A stretch of 64,000 bases of DNA from assembly GCF_900091315.1 (NCBI RefSeq), contig NZ_FLSP01000044.1, positions 1-64,000 on the forward strand, given 5' to 3'. Positions within the stretch are counted from its first letter, which is position 1. Every line of letters starts with the position of its first letter. The notes under the pieces were generated by a model. It did not search any database. It was not told the DNA's origin and saw nothing but the letters and a program-made list of their open reading frames with translations. The translations under genes were made by a program, and so were the position numbers. Positions 25,919 through 33,843 of this stretch are shown piece by piece. Origin of the DNA: Streptomyces sp. DI166. Its GTDB lineage: Bacteria; Actinomycetota; Actinomycetes; Streptomycetales; Streptomycetaceae.

Positions 25919-25920
25919 AC
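25901..25920. promoter_or_regulatory. ACGAGT operator overlapping the HATPase start
   Basis: ACTCGTATACTCGT next to the start codon (read on the plus strand). It is the same ACGAGT/TATA word found at the other regulated promoters of the element. Binding here would block translation-start-proximal transcription of the HATPase gene. Confidence 0.55.
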
Positions 25921-25964
25921 AAGTTCCTTCGTGCTGGTAGGCCGCCATGTGCAGCGGGTTCGGG

Positions 25965-26396
25965 CTAGACGAGTTTCACGCCGTCGTGGGCGCGGATGGC
26001 AGGTGGAGACGCCGCGTCCATCGCGTCCAGGACACGGATGGCGTATGCCTCGTCGGCAAGCTCGGAGACTTCTTCGCGGGTTGCCCAACGCAGTGCGCGG
26101 GTCTCGTCGCCGGTGGTGGGCGTGCCGTCGGCGGCCTGGCAGCGGAAGACCAGGGAGACGATCAGGCCCGTCATGTTCTTGTAGACGCCGGTCAGGGTCG
26201 CCGGAAGGGCGATCTTGATGCCGGTCTCTTCGAGGACTTCGCGTTGCAGGGCCTCGGGGATGGTCTCCTCGCGTTCGAGGACACCGCCCGGGGGTTCCCA
26301 CTTGCCGTTGTCCCGGCGCTGGATCAGGAGGGCCCGGCCCAAGTCGTCGATGACGACTCCGGCCACGCTCACGGAGTGCGGGCGTTCTGTGCTCAC
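25965..26396 (-). CDS. Nudix hydrolase (Pif-like)
   Basis: About 143 residues. The full Nudix box is present: GGVLEREETIPEALQREVLEE then TGI, with the flanking WEPPG. In pSAM2 the Nudix protein Pif in the same region gives immunity, blocking re-entry of the element. By type and position this is the likely counterpart. GTG at 26396 with GAGGAAC upstream. Divergent from korSA. Confidence 0.88.
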   Translation of the reverse strand: MSTERPHSVSVAGVVIDDLGRALLIQRRDNGKWEPPGGVLEREETIPEALQREVLEETGIKIALPATLTGVYKNMTGLIVSLVFRCQAADGTPTTGDETRALRWATREEVSELADEAYAIRVLDAMDAASPPAIRAHDGVKLV

Positions 26397-26449
26397 GTTC
26401 CTCGGCCCTCTCGGATGGCTAGGCTCTCCACCGTAGCAACAACACTCGC

Positions 26450-26468
26450 CCACACGTCTAGATACCTA
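26450..26468. promoter_or_regulatory. Operator-like site in the Nudix/korSA divergent promoter
   Basis: ACACGTCTAGATACCT, related to ACATCTAGACGAGTAGATA at 30703. It sits 20-30 bp before korSA in the 85-bp divergent gap, so it fits autoregulation. Weaker match than the other sites. Confidence 0.45.
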
Positions 26469-26481
26469 AAGGAGTGCACTC

Positions 26482-27273
26482 GTGACCCCTGCTCTTCCCT
26501 CCGGCCAGCTCGGTGATCTCGACCCCACGAGCGATCGTGCGGTCTTCCGGCAGATCGCCGACCAACTGCGCGAGGCCATCGACCGTGGGCGGTTCCGAGA
26601 GGGCGAGAAGCTGCCCTCTGAGGCGGAGCTTGTGGACCACTACGGGGTATCCCGGATGACCGTCCGCAACTCCTTCTCCATCCTCCAGGGTGAAGGACTT
26701 GTCCATGCCGAGCACGGCAAGGGCGTTTTCGTCCGGCCCCGGCCGCCCGTGCGGCGACTCGCCTCCGACCGGTTCGCCCGCCGGCATCGCGAGCAGGGCA
26801 AGTCCGCCTTCATCGTCGAGGCGGACACAGTCGGCAGCCACCCCCAGGTCGACAGCCTTGAGGTCAAGGAAGAGAAGGCCAGTCAGGACATCTCCACCCG
26901 GCTCGGCTCGGTTCGTCGGGTCCTCGCCCGGCGGCGCCGCTATCTCCTCGACGGCCGGCCAGTCGAGTTCGCCACCTCCTACCTCCCCCTCGACATCGCC
27001 CGCGGTACGCAGATCGCCGAACCCAACCCCGGGCCCGGCGGCATCTACGCCCGCCTTGAAGAACTCGGTCACCGCCTGGACCACTTCGAGGAGGAGATCC
27101 GGGCCCGGATGCCCTCGCCGGACGAGGTCAAGACGCTCCGGCTGGCCTCCGGCGTGCCCGTCATCCATCTCGTTCGCACCGCCTTCGACACCGAGGGACG
27201 GGCCGTCGAAGTCTGCGACACCGTCATGGCGGCGGACGCCTACGTCCTGTCGTACCAGCTTCCGGCGACCTGA
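26482..27273 (+). CDS. GntR-family transcriptional repressor (KorSA-like)
   Basis: 263 residues. The winged helix shows FRQIADQLREAIDRGRFREG, KLPSEAELVDHYGVSRMTV and LVHAEHGKGVFV. The C-terminal UTRA effector domain ends with VPVIHLVRTAFDTEGRAVEV. In pSAM2 and related plasmids KorSA/TraR of this class silence transfer and replication. GTG with AAAGGAG upstream. Its probable operators (ACGAGT words) occur at four other promoters of the element. Confidence 0.92.
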   Translation: MTPALPSGQLGDLDPTSDRAVFRQIADQLREAIDRGRFREGEKLPSEAELVDHYGVSRMTVRNSFSILQGEGLVHAEHGKGVFVRPRPPVRRLASDRFARRHREQGKSAFIVEADTVGSHPQVDSLEVKEEKASQDISTRLGSVRRVLARRRRYLLDGRPVEFATSYLPLDIARGTQIAEPNPGPGGIYARLEELGHRLDHFEEEIRARMPSPDEVKTLRLASGVPVIHLVRTAFDTEGRAVEVCDTVMAADAYVLSYQLPAT

Positions 27274-27295
27274 CCGCATGGACGGCGGCGCAGTA

Positions 27296-27592
27296 CTAGA
27301 CGGTCGTATCGCCCTCATCCTCGGGGGCCGGAGTGAACCAGTGGCCGATGTTGGTCCACATGAAGCCTTCCCGCCACGTGGGCTTGTCGGCCGCCCAGTC
27401 GAGGAGTGCTTGCAGGACCTTCTCCTGCGACACCGTCTGCGTCTGGTAGTGCTCTGCGGGAACGCCGTCTCGGTACTCCAACTGGTAGGTGTTGGTCTCG
27501 CGGAACAGCACCTGGATGTACCAGTTGCCTTCCTGGTTCTCGTCCTGCCGCTCAAGGAGCAGGTGATCGCCCTGATCCAGGTCGGCGAGCAT
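27296..27592 (-). CDS. Small element protein, possibly an activator
   Basis: 98 residues from MLADLDQGDHLLLERQ, with GNWYIQVLFRETNTYQLEYR and a C-terminal TNIGHWF. A longer start (27730) would run through the operator region and is not used. It is transcribed away from the transfer operon out of the operator-rich promoter region. In pSAM2 the activator Pra is the KorSA-controlled gene; this could be its functional counterpart, but no sequence similarity is claimed. Confidence 0.65.
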   Translation of the reverse strand: MLADLDQGDHLLLERQDENQEGNWYIQVLFRETNTYQLEYRDGVPAEHYQTQTVSQEKVLQALLDWAADKPTWREGFMWTNIGHWFTPAPEDEGDTTV

Positions 27593-27733
27593 CGTTCCTA
27601 TCTTCGGCTTCGAAGGGCGATTTACAGCGTGGCCCCGGCTGTTGGTCGCAATCAGCATGGGCAGAGCATGCCCGAGGGCACTGACAACGGTCCGGTCCGC
27701 GAGGCTTCCCGAACTCGTACACCTCATCATGCG

Positions 27734-27751
27734 TACTCGTATAGACGAGTG
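27734..27751. promoter_or_regulatory. Palindromic repressor operator
   Basis: ACTCGT-ATAG-ACGAGT (27736-27751), an inverted repeat in the divergent region before the transfer operon. It is the best-formed of the ACGAGT sites and the likely main KorSA-like binding site. Confidence 0.75.
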
Positions 27752-27813
27752 GGCAAGTTGTGTGGCAGGGTGATCGTCGCGAGCCCGGGAGATCGGGTTC
27801 GCAGATCGCTACA

Positions 27814-27833
27814 TGTATAGACGAGTAGATAGG
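27814..27833 (+). promoter_or_regulatory. Operator in front of the transfer operon
   Basis: TGTATAGACGAGTAGATAGG, 10 bases before the TTG of the first transfer gene and in register with the site at 30703. It shares the 13-base word TAGACGAGTAGAT. Confidence 0.7.
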
Positions 27834-27842
27834 AAAACTGTC

Positions 27843-28199
27843 TTGCGCACCATCCGTGTTGAGACCTCCGCCGCCACGATCCTCCTCACCGAGGCTCCTG
27901 AGCCCAAGGTCCGCGACCGTCAGACCGGCGAGATCGCCAAGGACGCCGTCAGCGGTGAGGCGCTGATGACGCTCGGCGTCGTCTACATCGAGGACGGAGA
28001 GTCCTCGCTGATCAAGGTCACCGTGCCCGAGGGCGGTGTATCCGAGGGCCTGAACCTGGGCGCTCCGGTCTCGCTGCCGGGGCTCGTTGCCCGGCCGTGG
28101 GAGTCGGTGTTCAACGGGCAGCAGCGTCACGGCATCGCCTTCCGGGCCGCCGCCGTCACCCCGGCCGCGTTCCCGGCCGCCATGGGGGCCACCGCCTGA
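27843..28199 (+). CDS. SCO3933-type regulatory/transfer protein
   Basis: 118 residues. The N-terminus runs VETSAATILLTEAPEPKVRD, then RQTGEIAKDAVSGE, and the C-terminus LVARPWESVFNGQQRHGIAF, beta-rich throughout. This is the small protein that regularly precedes the FtsK-like transfer gene in Streptomyces elements, including SCO3933 next to its translocase as I recall it. TTG start; it overlaps the translocase gene by one base (TGATG). Confidence 0.8.
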   Translation: MRTIRVETSAATILLTEAPEPKVRDRQTGEIAKDAVSGEALMTLGVVYIEDGESSLIKVTVPEGGVSEGLNLGAPVSLPGLVARPWESVFNGQQRHGIAFRAAAVTPAAFPAAMGATA

Positions 28200-29575
28200 T
28201 GACCGACCTGACGACGCTCCTGGAGGTGGGTGGTCCCCTCGCCGCGCTCGGCGGCGGGACCGCCTACACCCGGGCCAAGTACCCGGCCGTCTACTGGTCC
28301 GCCGTCGGCGGCCCGATATCCACCGCCCGCCTGCTCAGCTCGTACAGCTCCGTCATGGAAGCGTGCGGCCTGACCGTCGCCCCCTCCCGGCTGCGGGTCC
28401 TCGCCGTCAAGGCCACCACCCGGCGAGAGGTCCGGCCGGTCCCGCCCCGCCGGGGCATCATCCGACCCACCTCGACCGGGCTGCGCATCCGGCTGCGGCT
28501 CGCCCCCGGCCAGGAACCCGCCGACGTCGCCGCCTCCGCCGAACGGCTGCGGCATGCCTGGGGAGTTCACGCCGTCTACGTCACCACGATCAAGCCGGGT
28601 GTCGTCGAACTGCGCCTCGTCGGCTACGACGTTCTACGGCGGGTGCGCATGCCCCGCAAGACCGGCTCCGGGTTCCTCAAGGTTCCGGTCGCCCTGCGGG
28701 AGGACGCTACTCCGTTCGTACGGGACTACCGGACCGTTCCCCACCAACTCACCCTCGGCGCGACCCTGTCCGGCAAGTCCATGTACCTGCGCCACCTCGT
28801 CGCCGGACTCGCCCGTCAGCCGGTTGCCCTGGTCGGGATCGACTGCAAGCGCGGCGTGGAACTGGCGCCCTTCGCCGCCCGCCTCTCCGCCCTCGCCACC
28901 GACCCCGACGAAGCCGCCGAACTCCTGCCCGCCCTGGTCAAGGAAATGGAGGATCGCTACGACCTGATCAAGGCCCGGCAGGGCATCGCGCCCGACACCC
29001 CGGACGAGGAGATCACCTCCGACATCTGGGGCCTGCCCGAGAGCGAACGGCCCACCCCCGTCGTCCTGTTCGTCGACGAGGTGGCCGAACTCTTCCTCAC
29101 CGCCACCCGCAAGGACGAGGAACGCCGTGACGAGATGGTCACCCAGCTCATCCGCCTCGCCCAACTCGGCCGAGCCGCCGGCATCTACCTGGAGGTCTGC
29201 GGCCAGCGCTTCGGCGCCGAACTCGGCAAGGGCGCCACCATGCTCCGCGCCCAGCTCACCGGCCGCGTCTGCCACCGCGTCAACGACGAAGCCTCCGCCA
29301 AGATGGCCCTCGGCGACATCGCACCGGAAGCGGTCTCCGCCGCCTGCGCCATCGCCCCCGAACTGCCCGGCCTCGCCGTCGCGGGCGACACCTCCGGCGG
29401 CTGGTCCCGTATCCGCACGCCCTACCTCTCCCTCGGCGACGCCGCCGAGATCTGCCGGGAATCGGCACACCTGGTGCCCGACCTGCCCGCGCTCAAGCCC
29501 TTCCGGCCCGCCATCCCCGTACGCCACGCCGACACCCCGGCTCCGGCAGTCCTGCCGCACCCGGCGACCGACTGA
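28199..29575 (+). CDS. FtsK/SpoIIIE-like DNA translocase for conjugation (TraSA-like)
   Basis: 458 residues. The Walker A box is GATLSGKS (Lys193), unusual in having Leu where FtsK proteins mostly have Gly; the invariant GKS is intact. Walker B is VVLFVDEVAEL. Later motifs AQLGRAAGIYLEVCGQRFGA and RVNDEASAKMALGD are typical of the AICE Tra family. These proteins move double-stranded plasmid DNA between mycelia as hexamers. No strong membrane helix except a weak N-terminal one. Starts with TGATG coupling. Confidence 0.93.
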   Translation: MTDLTTLLEVGGPLAALGGGTAYTRAKYPAVYWSAVGGPISTARLLSSYSSVMEACGLTVAPSRLRVLAVKATTRREVRPVPPRRGIIRPTSTGLRIRLRLAPGQEPADVAASAERLRHAWGVHAVYVTTIKPGVVELRLVGYDVLRRVRMPRKTGSGFLKVPVALREDATPFVRDYRTVPHQLTLGATLSGKSMYLRHLVAGLARQPVALVGIDCKRGVELAPFAARLSALATDPDEAAELLPALVKEMEDRYDLIKARQGIAPDTPDEEITSDIWGLPESERPTPVVLFVDEVAELFLTATRKDEERRDEMVTQLIRLAQLGRAAGIYLEVCGQRFGAELGKGATMLRAQLTGRVCHRVNDEASAKMALGDIAPEAVSAACAIAPELPGLAVAGDTSGGWSRIRTPYLSLGDAAEICRESAHLVPDLPALKPFRPAIPVRHADTPAPAVLPHPATD

Positions 29576-29660
29576 CGCACTCCCTATTCACCCGGTCGGC
29601 GTGACCGCCTCACGCCACGTCCCTACCCCTGCCTTGCCCGAAACCGAAAGGAGCCGGACC

Positions 29661-30293
29661 GTGCGCGCCCATCTGGCCCGTGTCGACGCGGTGTTGGTCC
29701 AGGCGCTCATCGCCGCCGCACTGTCCTTCGCCCACATCCACGACATCGCCATGGCGGCCGGACAGGACGGATGGAAAGCGTGGGCCTACCCGATCAGCGT
29801 CGACCTGCTGCTCGTCGCCGCATGGCGCCGACTCCGTACCGGTACGGCCAAGGCGGCGGCCTGGTGCTGGTTCGTCATCGCCCTCACCGCCTCCCTCGGC
29901 GCCAACGTCGCCACCGCCGGACTCCTCGACATGACCGACGTGCCGGCCTGGCTGCGCATCCTCGTCGCGGGCTGGCCTGCGGTCGCCTTCCTTGGCGGGA
30001 CCCTCCTCGTCCATACGGCGCCGAAGACGGCCACCGAGGAGAACGGCGCGGAACTCATCGAGGACCAGGAGGACGAGCCCGAAGCCACACCCGAGACGTC
30101 CGCCCAACCCGTTGCCATCGAGCCAGCACCGACCACCCCGCCCGTTCCGGTGCCGACCGCCCTGGTCGACCACGCCCGCAAAGTCGCCGCCGAACACCAC
30201 ACCCGAACTGGAGCCCCGATCGACACCCCCACCCTCCGCGCCCGCCTCGGCATTCCCGCGCCCCTAGCCGAAGCCATCGCCGCCCAACTCTGA
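29661..30293 (+). CDS. DUF2637 membrane protein (SpdB-like spread protein)
   Basis: 210 residues with four membrane helices (LVQALIAAALSFAHIHDIA, YPISVDLLLVAAW, WFVIALTASLGANVATAGLL, LVAGWPAVAFLGGTLLV), then an acidic/Pro-rich linker and a C-terminal HTH-like segment (DTPTLRARLGIPAPLAEAI). DUF2637 proteins occur in plasmid and AICE spread regions and help intramycelial spread. GTG at 29661 with AAAGGAG upstream. Confidence 0.88.
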   Translation: MRAHLARVDAVLVQALIAAALSFAHIHDIAMAAGQDGWKAWAYPISVDLLLVAAWRRLRTGTAKAAAWCWFVIALTASLGANVATAGLLDMTDVPAWLRILVAGWPAVAFLGGTLLVHTAPKTATEENGAELIEDQEDEPEATPETSAQPVAIEPAPTTPPVPVPTALVDHARKVAAEHHTRTGAPIDTPTLRARLGIPAPLAEAIAAQL

Positions 30294-30305
30294 AGGGAGA
30301 CCCGC

Positions 30306-30497
30306 ATGACCGCCAACCGCCGTTTTCGCAACGTCACCCGCATAGGTCCCGTCCAGGTCGCCACCTCGTACGACGGCCGGGGCCGCGAGAAGCACACCGC
30401 CGCCTGCACCGCCCCGCGCTGCAACTTCTCCGCCGACTACGACAGCCGCGCCGCCGCCGAACTGGCCGCCCGCACCCACCGCTGCCCCGTCCGCTGA
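30306..30497 (+). CDS. Mobile element transfer protein (SpdA-like)
   Basis: 63 residues, small and basic. The conserved pattern is RRFRNVTRIGPVQVATSYD then CTAPRCNFSADYD and a final RTHRCPVR; two Cys pairs could bind zinc. This short protein is standard between spdB- and spdD-like genes in Streptomyces elements. ATG with GGGAG upstream. Confidence 0.85.
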   Translation: MTANRRFRNVTRIGPVQVATSYDGRGREKHTAACTAPRCNFSADYDSRAAAELAARTHRCPVR

Positions 30498-30513
30498 AAG
30501 GACCCCTCACCCC

Positions 30514-30699
30514 GTGACCATCAGCCTCCCCCTCGTCGTCGTCCTCGGCTTCTTCGCCTGGGGAGCGGTCAAGTTCCTCGGCGTCCGCACCTGGATCGTC
30601 GTCCTGATCGCCCTGTTCGGCTTCTGGCTCTCCCACACCTTCCTCGCCCCCGCCATCGAATCCGGCACGCGCTCCGGCGTGACCGTCATAAACGGCTGA
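30514..30699 (+). CDS. Small two-helix membrane protein of the spread region
   Basis: 61 residues, nearly all membrane helix (ISLPLVVVLGFFAWGAV, TWIVVLIALFGFWLSHTFL) with a short polar end. The GTG at 30514 follows AAAGGA at good distance. Position between the transfer protein and SpdD suggests a spread function. Confidence 0.75.
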   Translation: MTISLPLVVVLGFFAWGAVKFLGVRTWIVVLIALFGFWLSHTFLAPAIESGTRSGVTVING

Positions 30700-30702
30700 C
30701 AC

Positions 30703-30720
30703 ATCTAGACGAGTAGATAA
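30703..30720 (+). promoter_or_regulatory. Operator before the SpdD/replication block
   Basis: ATCTAGACGAGTAGATAA, sharing TAGACGAGTAGAT with 27814-27833 and placed about 10 bases before the SpdD start. It implies a second repressor-controlled promoter or an internal block within the operon. Confidence 0.7.
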
Positions 30721-30730
30721 GGAATCGCCC

Positions 30731-30979
30731 ATGTTCCTGCCCAAGTACCCCGACAACCCCACTCCGCCGCCCGCACACACCCACACCGCAACGACCGCCC
30801 CGGCACCCGCCCGCCGCTCGCTGCCCTCGGTGTCCATCGACCAGAAGACGGTCGTCGCCCTGGTCGTCGGCGGAGTCGTCCTCACCGCGCTCCTGGCCGC
30901 AGTCGCCGTCACGGCCATCTCCGTCGCCGTGGCAGCCGTCGTCCTGCGCTCCCTGCTCCGCGACCAGCACCGCCGCTGA
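30731..30979 (+). CDS. SpdD-like spread protein
   Basis: 82 residues. A polar His/Pro/Thr-rich N-terminus (PPPAHTHTATTAPAPA) is followed by one long hydrophobic helix (VVALVVGGVVLTALLAAVAV and beyond) and a basic end (LLRDQHRR). This is the known SpdD pattern. ATG follows AAGGAA. Confidence 0.85.
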   Translation: MFLPKYPDNPTPPPAHTHTATTAPAPARRSLPSVSIDQKTVVALVVGGVVLTALLAAVAVTAISVAVAAVVLRSLLRDQHRR

Positions 30980-31100
30980 ATCAACGCCCGGCCTCCGGGG
31001 CGACGGCACACGACCAAGCATTACGCCGCCCCGGGGCCTTCCTCCCGACCGAGCCAGTCAGAAGGGAAACGCCATCTTCACCCGCACCACCCCGGCCCCC

Positions 31101-32417
31101 ATGCCGGAACTCGCGAACCTGGCCGCCCAGGGCACCCTCCCCGGTATCCTCCGCCAGCTCTCCGGCCTCGGCGGCTGCACCCACCCCATCCGCCTCGACG
31201 GCCACCGCACCGAATACGACATCGACACCACCACCGGAGAGATCGGCCGCATCCTCCAGCACCTCGACTCGACCAGCCTCCCCGCCGGCCAACTCCTCGT
31301 CCGCTGCAACAACCGCCGCACCACCCGCTGCCCCGCTTGCGCCGAGGTCTACCGCCGCGACACCTTCCACCTCATCACCGCCGGACTCCGCGGCGGCAAA
31401 GGAACCCCGGAACAGGTCGGCACCCACCCCCGCGTGTTCGCCACCTTCACCGCCCCCGGCTTCGGCCCCGTCCACAACCGCCGCACCGACGGCCGCCCCT
31501 GCCGCTGCGGCCTCCACCACGACCAGGACGACGACACCCTGGGCACCCCCCTCAACCCCGACACCTACGACTACGAAGCCGCCGTCCTCTGGAACGCCCA
31601 CGCCGGACAACTCTGGCGACGCTTCTCGATCTACCTCCGCCGAGAAGTCGCCAAGCGCGCGGGACTAAGCCAACGCCGCCTCCGCGACCACGCCCGCGTG
31701 TCCTTCGCCAAGGTCGCCGAATACCAAAGGCGCGGAGCCGTCCACTTCCACGCGGTCATCCGCATCGACGGCCCGGAAGGCGGCAACACCCCACCACCCG
31801 CTTGGGCCACAGCCGATCTCCTCACCGACGCCATAGAAACCGCCGCCGCCAAGGCCCGAGTCGACGGCCCGACCATCGACGGCCGCACCCACACCTTCAC
31901 CTTCGGCAGCCAACTCGACGTCCGCACCATCCGATCCGCCGACTTCAACGACGGCCAGGAACTGACCGAACGCGCCGTCGCCGCCTACATCGCCAAGTAC
32001 GCCACCAAAGGCGCGGAGACGGCCACGGGAGCTCTCGACCGGCCGCTGAAGTTCGTCGCCGAACTCGCCCAGCTCGACATCAGTGACCACGCCCGCACCC
32101 TGATCCGAACCGCGTGGACCCTCGGCGCCCGCAAGAGCCTCGAACACCTCCGCCTGCGCGCCTGGGCCCACATGCTTGGCTTTCGCGGCCACTTCTCCAC
32201 CAAGTCCCGCCGCTACTCCACCACCCTCGGCGCACTCCGTGACGCCCGCGCCGAATGGCGCCGCGCTCAAGCCGCAACAGCCAGGACCCCTCAGCCGGAG
32301 ACGACATACGTCCTCGCCCACTGGGTCTTCGCCGGAACCGGCCTCTCCGACACCGAAGCCTGGCTGTCCGCATCCCTCGAACCCGCCCCTGGAACAGAAG
32401 GAGAACCCACCAGATGA
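31101..32417 (+). CDS. Rolling-circle replication initiator (RepSA-like)
   Basis: About 438 residues. A zinc-finger-like N-terminal part (CNNRRTTRCPACAEVYRRD, then CRCGLHH) is followed by the HUH metal motif GAVHFHAVIRID (His215, His217) and the catalytic tyrosine segment AAYIAKYATK (Tyr296 or Tyr300). Such proteins nick the element origin and start replication after excision. The ATG at 31101 has no good ribosome site; GAAGGGAAA lies 30 bases upstream before an ATC, so a non-standard earlier start is possible. Overlaps xis by 4 bases. Confidence 0.92.
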   Translation: MPELANLAAQGTLPGILRQLSGLGGCTHPIRLDGHRTEYDIDTTTGEIGRILQHLDSTSLPAGQLLVRCNNRRTTRCPACAEVYRRDTFHLITAGLRGGKGTPEQVGTHPRVFATFTAPGFGPVHNRRTDGRPCRCGLHHDQDDDTLGTPLNPDTYDYEAAVLWNAHAGQLWRRFSIYLRREVAKRAGLSQRRLRDHARVSFAKVAEYQRRGAVHFHAVIRIDGPEGGNTPPPAWATADLLTDAIETAAAKARVDGPTIDGRTHTFTFGSQLDVRTIRSADFNDGQELTERAVAAYIAKYATKGAETATGALDRPLKFVAELAQLDISDHARTLIRTAWTLGARKSLEHLRLRAWAHMLGFRGHFSTKSRRYSTTLGALRDARAEWRRAQAATARTPQPETTYVLAHWVFAGTGLSDTEAWLSASLEPAPGTEGEPTR

Positions 32418-32602
32418 CCACGGCCGCGCCCGAACTGCTCACCGTTCCGGAGGTCATGACCCGGCTCAAGCTCGGCCGTACCAAGGTCTACGACCTCATC
32501 CGCACCCGCCGCCTGGTCTCCATCAAGGTCGACGGTTGCCGCCGTATCCCCGACACCGCCGTACGCGCCTTCATCCGGGGCCAGATGGGAGAGGCGGCCT
32601 GA
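32414..32602 (+). CDS. xis: Excisionase-type HTH protein (Xis)
   Basis: 62 residues, MerR/AlpA-like: LLTVPEVMTRLKLGRTKVYD, LIRTRRLVSIKV and RRIPDTAVRAFI. It has the size and position of pSAM2 Xis, coupled on both sides (ATGA with rep, TGATG with int). It would bind near att and direct excision together with Int. Confidence 0.9.
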   Translation: MTTAAPELLTVPEVMTRLKLGRTKVYDLIRTRRLVSIKVDGCRRIPDTAVRAFIRGQMGEAA

Positions 32603-33768
32603 TGACGAAGCGTCGTAGCCGCGGTGACGGTGGCCTGCACTGGGACGAGAAGAGACAGCGTTGGATCGCCACGGCGAACCTCGGCTTCGATCCGAGCGGC
32701 AAGCGGATCGTCAAGCGGGGGAGTGGCAAGACCAAGACGGAGGCGAAGAACAAGCTCAAGGAGGTGTTGCGGGACCACGAAGACGGCCTTGCCATCGCCC
32801 CGACCAACTACACGGTCAAGGACGCGGTGAAGGACTGGCTCACCTACGGCCTGGCCGGCCTCGACCCCAGCACCGTCGAGACCACCACCCTCATGAGCGA
32901 GAAGCACGTCATTCCGTCACTCGGCGCTCGTAAGCTCCGCGACCTGAGCGCGGAGGACGTAGACCGCTGGCTGGCCAACAAGGCAAAGACCCTCAGCACG
33001 CGCACCCTCCAGGGCCTCCACTCCTGCCTGAACCGCTCGGTCAAGCGGGCCATGGCGCGGGACAAGGTGAAGCGCAACGTCGTTGAGCTGTGCTCGGTGC
33101 CCCAGGGGCAGGCTGGACGCCCGTCCAAGGCGCTCACCTTCGCCCAAGCCGAGGCCGTGCTGAAGGGGGCTGAAGGGACCTCGATGTACGCCTACATCGT
33201 CCTCGCGTTGTTGACGGGCGCCCGCACTGAGGAACTGCGCGCCCTCACCTGGGACCACGTCTTTCTGAAAGGGCGTCCCGACATGGACCCGCCTCAACCT
33301 CCGCACATTGCGGTCTGGCGTTCGGTTAGGCGCACCGGAGACACCAAGACCCGCAAGTCCCGGCGCACCCTCGCCCTGCCGGCGCGCTGCGTCGAAGCCC
33401 TCTGGCAGCAGTTCGAAGACCAGGGATGGGATCGGCTTGCCGCCGGTGAGGCCTGGGAGGAACACGGCCTCGTCTTCTCCTCGGCCGTCGGCAAGCCCCT
33501 CGACGCTGCCAACGTCCGCCGTGCCTTCCGCCAGGCGCTCAAGGATGTTGACGGGGTCGACGCTGCGGAGTGGACGCCCCGGGAGCTCCGGCACAGCTTC
33601 GTGTCGCTGCTCTCCGACCGGGGTGTCCCGCTGGAGGAGATCTCCCGGCTCGTCGGGCACTCTGGCACTGCGGTTACTGAGGAGGTGTACCGGAAGCAGA
33701 TCCGGCCCGTGATCCAGACCGGTGCCGTGGTCATGGACGGCATCTTCAAGCGGGGCCCGGAGCGTTAG
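32602..33768 (+). CDS. int: Tyrosine recombinase integrase
   Basis: 388 residues. The N-terminal AP2-like arm-binding domain reads GLHWDEKRQRWIATANLGFD. The core-binding part follows, then the catalytic residues: Arg in TGARTEELRALTWD, Arg330/His331 in ELRHSF, His353 in LVGHSG and Tyr363 in EEVYRKQ. All are intact. The start is ATG in TGATG with xis; the open frame back to 32176 is antisense to nothing but overlaps rep and xis and is ignored. It lies beside attR as expected. Confidence 0.96.
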   Translation: MTKRRSRGDGGLHWDEKRQRWIATANLGFDPSGKRIVKRGSGKTKTEAKNKLKEVLRDHEDGLAIAPTNYTVKDAVKDWLTYGLAGLDPSTVETTTLMSEKHVIPSLGARKLRDLSAEDVDRWLANKAKTLSTRTLQGLHSCLNRSVKRAMARDKVKRNVVELCSVPQGQAGRPSKALTFAQAEAVLKGAEGTSMYAYIVLALLTGARTEELRALTWDHVFLKGRPDMDPPQPPHIAVWRSVRRTGDTKTRKSRRTLALPARCVEALWQQFEDQGWDRLAAGEAWEEHGLVFSSAVGKPLDAANVRRAFRQALKDVDGVDAAEWTPRELRHSFVSLLSDRGVPLEEISRLVGHSGTAVTEEVYRKQIRPVIQTGAVVMDGIFKRGPER

Positions 33769-33787
33769 TCACGCAGTTAGACACGCA
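33768..33787 (+). promoter_or_regulatory. 20-bp direct repeat, probable arm site (right copy)
   Basis: Same word as 20815-20834, beginning on the last base of the int stop codon. It is 56 bp from the att core. Likely bound by Int or Xis. Confidence 0.7.
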
Positions 33788-33794
33788 CACAAAA

Positions 33795-33834
33795 CAGATC
33801 AGGAGCGTCCTCACGTGAGGACGCTCCTGATCTG
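33795..33834. terminator. Element-borne hairpin next to attR
   Basis: Perfect 20-bp stem (CAGATCAGGAGCGTC/GACGCTCCTGATCTG) with centre CTCACGTGAG. It ends int transcription and, on the other strand, follows the tRNA-Pro. It shares the ends and the centre with the chromosomal hairpin at 20619-20666. Confidence 0.85.
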
Positions 33835-33843
33835 CTGTTTCGG

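Noticed and set aside
32176..32601. Longer integrase start
   Set aside because: Overlaps rep and xis in another frame and gives a low-complexity sequence; the TGATG start fits the family length.
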